From Naematelia aurantialba (Eukaryota > Basidiomycota > Tremellomycetes > Tremellales > Naemateliaceae): 64,000 nucleotides of DNA. The stretch is from the NCBI GenBank assembly GCA_021527695.1, contig JAKFAO010000009.1:620001-684000 (forward strand). Reading direction: 5' to 3'. Numbering within the stretch: the stretch's first letter is position 1; every line of letters starts with the position of its first letter. The position numbers and the translations under genes were made by a program. A model generated the notes under the pieces. It was not told where the DNA came from. It did not search any database and saw only the letters and a list, made by a program, of their open reading frames with translations. Positions 60,001 to 64,000 of the stretch are shown here, piece after piece.

Positions 60001-61543
60001 CGGCCGGCGAGAGAGTTTGGCCTGTTCCGGAGGGACCAGACGCTGACCGATGACGAGCACCAATCGCACCTGCGCAAACTGTTCATCAAAGGCCAACGCG
60101 GGCTGGAGATCCAGCCTCCGCGGATCACGGCACCTGCGTCGCTTGACGATCGGCAGTCTGAGCTGCACGAGCTAGAGCGGGCGCTCGCGCGCGAGACTGC
60201 GTTTAGAGAACGGCAGGCCGAGGTCGACCGCCGGACGCAGCTAGAAGTTGAAGCGAAGGAACGCATCCAGCAGGTCGAAGGAGAGATCTACGCGGAGCGC
60301 ATACAGTGAGTCGATGTTCTGGCGCTTGGTTGGTGTTTGTGGCGCTTGGTTGGTGTTTGTGGCGCTTGGTTGGTGTTTGTGGCGCTTGGTTCACGTCTCC
60401 AACCTGTTTCACTCCTTCACTATGACCCCTCATCCGTGCTCGCTGTGACTTTATGGCTCGCTGTGAACTCTATGGTGCGCCGTGGACTTTATGGCTCGCT
60501 GTGACTTTTATGGCTGGCTGTGACTTGTATGGCTCGCTGTGACTTTATGGCTCGCTGTGACTTTATGGCTCGCTGTGACTTTATGGCTCGCTGTGACTTT
60601 ATGGCTCGCTGTGACTTTCATGGCTCGCTGCGACTTGTATGGCTCGCTGATGCTCATGCCCAGCCTCGTGAGCGTCGCTGCAAGGCGATCAGAGCAATTC
60701 AAGATCGGTCTGAGCCATCTCGACGAGCATATGATTCACTTCCTCGCGCAGGTGGACCAGATTGCGCTCGTTGCCAAGGTGTCCGCCGAGGTCGACACGA
60801 CGTGGCCGGATCTCGGCCCGATCCGCGCGGCGCACGGGTCGGCAGATCGGGACTGGGATTATCAGGATGGGCATGATGGGGGTGCTGGTGTCGGTGCTGG
60901 TATTGGTGCTGGCCCTGGCTTTGGTGCTGGTCTTGGTGCTGGCCCTGGCTTTGGTGCTGGTGGGCGGCGCAAGTCGACACTGACGCTGCCGCGGCTGTAC
61001 AACGTTGGCGTCAAGCCGTGGCCGCGGCGCACGTCGCTTGACCCATCTGGCACGCGGCAGGTCAACCCGTTCACACGCGTCGAGCTCACGCTCGCTCATG
61101 CGCGAGAACGGCAGTCCGACATGGTGCGCTACCGGACCGAGACGACGCGTGACCTGCAGCGCATGATCCGGCAGATCGACGGCCTGATGCGCCAGAAAGA
61201 CGCGGTTCGCGCCTGGGCAAAGGCGGCGCAGGAGACACACCGCAGCCTCCAGCTGGGGGTCGACCAGCTCCAGCGCCAGCTGAAAGGCGGGGGACGGACC
61301 AATGTCCAGTGGGACCGGATGACCGATACCCTCCTAGACACGATGTGGAGGCGCATCGCCTCGCCGATATTCAAGAGCTTCTTCGGGGTCTTTTACGTCG
61401 CGAGGTGGTTTTGGAGTCTGCGGCACCCGAGTACCCGCGTCGGGACGCGGCCGAACGAGCGCGGGCCGGAGATGTGGGGCTGGTGGAGTATTGCCGTGGG
61501 CGTAGGGGGTGTGGTGGCGTTTTTCTGGTGGCTCGGTGCGTGA
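57026..61543 (+). CDS. Large disordered coiled-coil protein with C-terminal membrane anchor
   Basis: Unrecognised 1,374-residue protein. Exons: 57026-59063, 59099-60305, 60664-61543. Residues 1-650 are Ser/Pro/Arg-rich and disordered, with RQMSVERQLMAEQIHNLLADSDVAMAM as an ordered island and a positively charged patch (LSHLFHLKRKK). Next are an ordered, helical stretch RRYRILTQIAAHPEAERHAF ... HFRAYYNHVYDGIE ... LAVLRWKH, a poly-Gln run, a helical region (ERALARETAFRERQAEVDRR), a Gly/Ala tandem run, and helices DLQRMIRQIDGLMRQKDAV. A final transmembrane helix (IAVGVGGVVAFFWWLGA) makes it a tail-anchored protein. The second intron (60306-60663) is swollen by two repeats. Membrane tethering or a contact-site role is only a guess. 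Confidence 0.72.
60315..60660 (+). repeat. Two adjacent minisatellites in an intron
   Basis: First, four copies of an 18 bp unit tggcgcttggttggtgtt (about 60315-60390). Then about 9-10 copies of ggctcgctgtgactttat (about 60440-60650). Both lie within the intron 60306-60663. Confidence 0.95.
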
Positions 61544-61937
61544 GTGCGTGAGTGCGTGGGTGCGTCAGCGCGTGTGAGCGCTTGCCGATGAGTCTGCTAC
61601 GTGCGTTGTGGACGGCTGGACGGGTTCTTCTAGCTATATCTCTTCCTGGACTGGAGAGGGCGACGAGCCCCGAGGTGTGGTCGAGAGGAAGGGATTTAAT
61701 TTGGGAGAGATGAAGGTGGAGAGGTGGAGTGTGTGAGGCGTCGACGATCCACGACTGTATCGTTGTTGAACATTGTACACCTGCCTGATTCACTGGCATA
61801 TGCATGACGGGGAGTGCTAGGACATCTACAGTGGGGTTACGTGACGGGGAACAACAGTGTTTGCTATTCTAAGCCGCCGGGAATGCACCCAAGGAGAGCA
61901 AGGATGGCGTGAGCAGTCTGTCACATTGTCCTGGATA
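61544..61937. other. Convergent intergenic region
   Basis: 394 bp between converging genes; nothing recognised beyond a short gtgcgtgagtgcg repeat right after 61543. Confidence 0.4.
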
Positions 61938-63158
61938 TCATAGCTCTGCCCTGCCAGCTTGCGCTTGCACCGACGCCGGCATCTCAGCCTTGTACTGCGC
62001 TGCCATCTTCCTCAACTCGGTATTGCGAATAACGCCCTGCGGGTCGCGCCGGTCCCAGGCGCGGGTGCCGCTGGCCAGTTCGGCCAACACCACGCCGAGG
62101 TCGAGCGAGTCGATGATGCCCGCCGGGTAGAGTGTGGCCAGCACGCCGCCGAGGGTCGGGAGGAGCCAGCGCTCGTAGCCTGATAGTCTGGGCCGGTGCT
62201 GATGGTGTCAGCTGGGATTCGGATACGACGCTGCCGACGCTGCCAACACCGACACCGACGTCGACGTATACGCCAACACCGACACCGACGTCGACGTATA
62301 CGCCGACAGCCACACCGACGTCGACGTATACGCCAACGCCGCAACTCACCTCCTTGGTCGGCAAGATGCCCCCGGGCCTGACAGAAACAGTCATAAAGCT
62401 CTCGCTGTCCATCGCGTGCAGCTCCCTCTCGGTGCGGCCCTTGATCCTGGAAAATATCGCGCGGCCCGACTCGTCCTGCGCGGCGCCTTCGCCAGAGACG
62501 TAGATGAACTTGAAGGGGCGGTCCGGGGTGCCGAGCGGCCGGAGCGCGTGCGCCGCGGCGAGGGTGTAGTCGTGTGTGATCCTGTTTGCGTCAGCGTCTC
62601 CTGGTCGGCTTCCTGACTGCCTTGCCGCCCCATATCCTGACTGCCTTGCCGCTCGGTCCTGACCGCTTTGCCACTCCACAGATTAGACTTAGAGACCCAC
62701 CTGACATATTCCTCCGCAGAGACCTTGGTCTGCGAGATGCCCAGCGCCCAGATGATCGCGCTGTGGTCCGCAACCTGGCTGACCACGTCGGGAGGCAACG
62801 TCGAGAAGTCGGGCAGGATGATCTCGTGGATCTTGGGGTCGGCGGTATACGGCGCACGACGGGACAGCGTCGTCACGGCGCTGATGAGCGGGTGCGCAAT
62901 GGCAGCTATCAGTGCGGCGCTGCCAGCTAACGAGGGAGTGTCAGCTCTGTGTCAGGCAAGACGGGTGGAGGGAGACGGTGGAGGGAGGCGGGGAGGGAGA
63001 TGGGGTGGAGAGAGACGGGTGGAGGCTGAGATGAGTGATGACATGGCCGGCACACAGAACACGGAACACACAACACAGAAGGTATCAGAGAACGCAGAAC
63101 AATCAGAGAAACCAGACGAACCATTGCCTGTCGCGCCGGTGAGGATGACTTTGACCAT
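61938..63158 (-). CDS. NAD(P)-binding epimerase-like (atypical SDR) protein
   Basis: Rossmann-fold protein of the NAD(P)H-binding / atypical short-chain dehydrogenase group. Minus-strand exons: 63158-63122, 62926-62701, 62581-62350, 62198-61938; 251 residues. The N-terminus is MVKVILTGATGNAGSAALI, with the dinucleotide-binding GxTGxxG motif split by the first intron. Further landmarks are HSAIIWALGIS, KFIYVSGEGAAQ, the catalytic-type S...K pair region (FSRIKGRTERELHAM), VRPGGILP, and the C-terminal GVIRNTELRKMAAQYK. The substrate is unknown. The acceptor of the last exon (62198) was chosen to keep the conserved LLPTLGGVLATLYPAG frame. The intron 62199-62349 is built of 30 bp repeats. Confidence 0.85.
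62215..62345 (+). repeat. 30 bp minisatellite in an intron
   Basis: About four copies of a unit containing acaccgacgtcgacgtatac, inside the last intron of the epimerase-like gene. Confidence 0.93.
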
Positions 63159-63564
63159 GATCCAAACAAAAGCACACTGGACGAGCTGGAATGCGAGCTG
63201 CCGAGGGGCACAGCACCAGTTGATATACGCTCAAGAGGCCGACGGTCACTGATCCGGGCAATCCGGCGTCCGTTCAAAGGGGCCGCATGCCGAGCTCAGC
63301 ACGCAGTGCACTCGGCGCAGCGGGTGTGCGTCCAAGCAGCGTTGGCCGTGCATCCGTAGCTATGCATCCGTCTCAGGCTGCATGAGCATCAAAGACGCAC
63401 ACGGTAGAGGAGCGTGGGATGTGATGGAGATGGATGTCAACACGCCGAATGCGTGCACGAATTTCCGCGGATCCTGCCCGGCCCTTCATCTGCTCTGGCG
63501 TAGACGGACTGTATCTTGCCTAGACGTGCAGTATCTTGCGCAGACGTGCGATACACCACCGTAG
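63159..63564. promoter_or_regulatory. Divergent intergenic region at the right end
   Basis: 406 bp between two divergent starts, containing both promoters; a 'gcagtatcttgc/agacgtgc' direct repeat (about 63510-63550) lies just upstream of the plus-strand start. Confidence 0.4.
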
Positions 63565-64000
63565 ATGTCTGAACATGATCCAGGTCCCGCGTCGCCCGAC
63601 GAGCAGCTCGAGGTACGCAATGCCTGCATCGGCAGTACCTGCCAGCGCTGACTGTATCAGCCGCAGATGCTCCTCATTCTCGTCGGCCTGCCCGGCGCAG
63701 GCAAATCGACCTTTTCCAACGCTCTCGTCGCGCATGCGTCCTCGGCAGACTGGGGCAAACCGTCGTCTCTGGCTCGTCCGCTGCCATCTTCACACCTATC
63801 AACACCGCCACCTTTGACCAATCCACGACCATCATCACGACCATTATCCCCGTCACCGTCACCATTACCGTCACCGTCACCGTCACCGTTACCGCCACCG
63901 TCACCGTCCTTGAACCTGCCGCAGGGCAAACGGCGCCGCAAGTGGGTTCGAGCGTCGCAGGACGAGGCTCCGTCCAGGCGTCGCCAGGAGTGCGAGAACT
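63565..64000 (+). CDS. P-loop kinase-type protein, 3' end beyond window
   Basis: Start of a P-loop ATP-binding protein of the polynucleotide-kinase-like (AAA_33) group, which in many fungi and plants is linked to aprataxin/HIT-type repair or RNA proteins. Exons so far: 63565-63612 and 63661->64000. Walker A is LILVGLPGAGKSTF. After an inserted Ser/Pro repeat (about 63775-63915, from a ccgtca hexamer) comes KWVRASQDEAPSRRRQECEN, which matches the 'W.R.sQDe.g.rr.CE' region of these kinases. The rest is outside the window, so domain partners cannot be read. Confidence 0.7.

Overview
The window is nuclear DNA of a fungus, most likely a basidiomycete (probably Agaricomycotina). Genes are dense. 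Most are split by many 45-60 nt GT-AG introns with CTGAC/CTAAC-like branch sites, and the proteins are fungal housekeeping proteins. There are no bacterial operons, and I found no tRNA or rRNA genes. Gene models were assembled by hand from reading frames, splice signals and protein-family conservation. Almost every model closes to an exact multiple of three with the expected family length, but none is confirmed by transcripts.

Left arm, 1-24.9 kb, conserved genes: an MFS transporter cut by the window edge; CCS1 (copper chaperone); a probable TPP1/Tpz1-like telomere OB-fold protein; SEC26 (beta-COP, 20 exons); ATP synthase subunit e; an MSI1/RbAp48 WD40 histone chaperone; a SIW14-like phosphatase; BRX1 (60S ribosome biogenesis); BCS1 (Rieske protein translocase); and a type II membrane glycosyltransferase-like protein.

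Centre, 25-43.6 kb, accessory island. From 25.8 to 32 kb lie three genes and at least one relic built from one to three copies of a roughly 110-140 residue module I do not recognise. The module starts with an [IL]F[IVF]P motif and ends in a C-x4-C ... C-x2-C-[YW] zinc-ribbon-like tail. After the nucleotide-sugar transporter YEA4 comes an apparently intact 9.6 kb Mutator-like (MULE) DNA transposon, 34009-43637. It has 133 bp near-identical terminal inverted repeats and a 9 bp target duplication. Its minus strand encodes one 1,788-residue protein joining an AT-hook, a DDE transposase, a SWIM zinc finger, a USP-type deubiquitinase-like domain and a ULP1-type SUMO-protease-like domain. Its plus strand encodes a coiled-coil accessory protein whose N-terminus resembles the module of the neighbouring cluster. 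This transposon and gene cluster is the most novel part of the window.

Right arm, 43.7-64 kb, conserved genes again: NCR1 (NPC1-like sterol transporter), NDK1 (10 exons, one of only 7 nt), a low-complexity single-pass membrane protein, an aquaporin, a mitochondrial NDUFAF3-like protein, EMC6, a 1,374-residue tail-anchored coiled-coil protein, an NAD(P)-binding epimerase-like protein, and the start of a P-loop kinase gene running off the window. Long introns throughout carry private tandem repeats.
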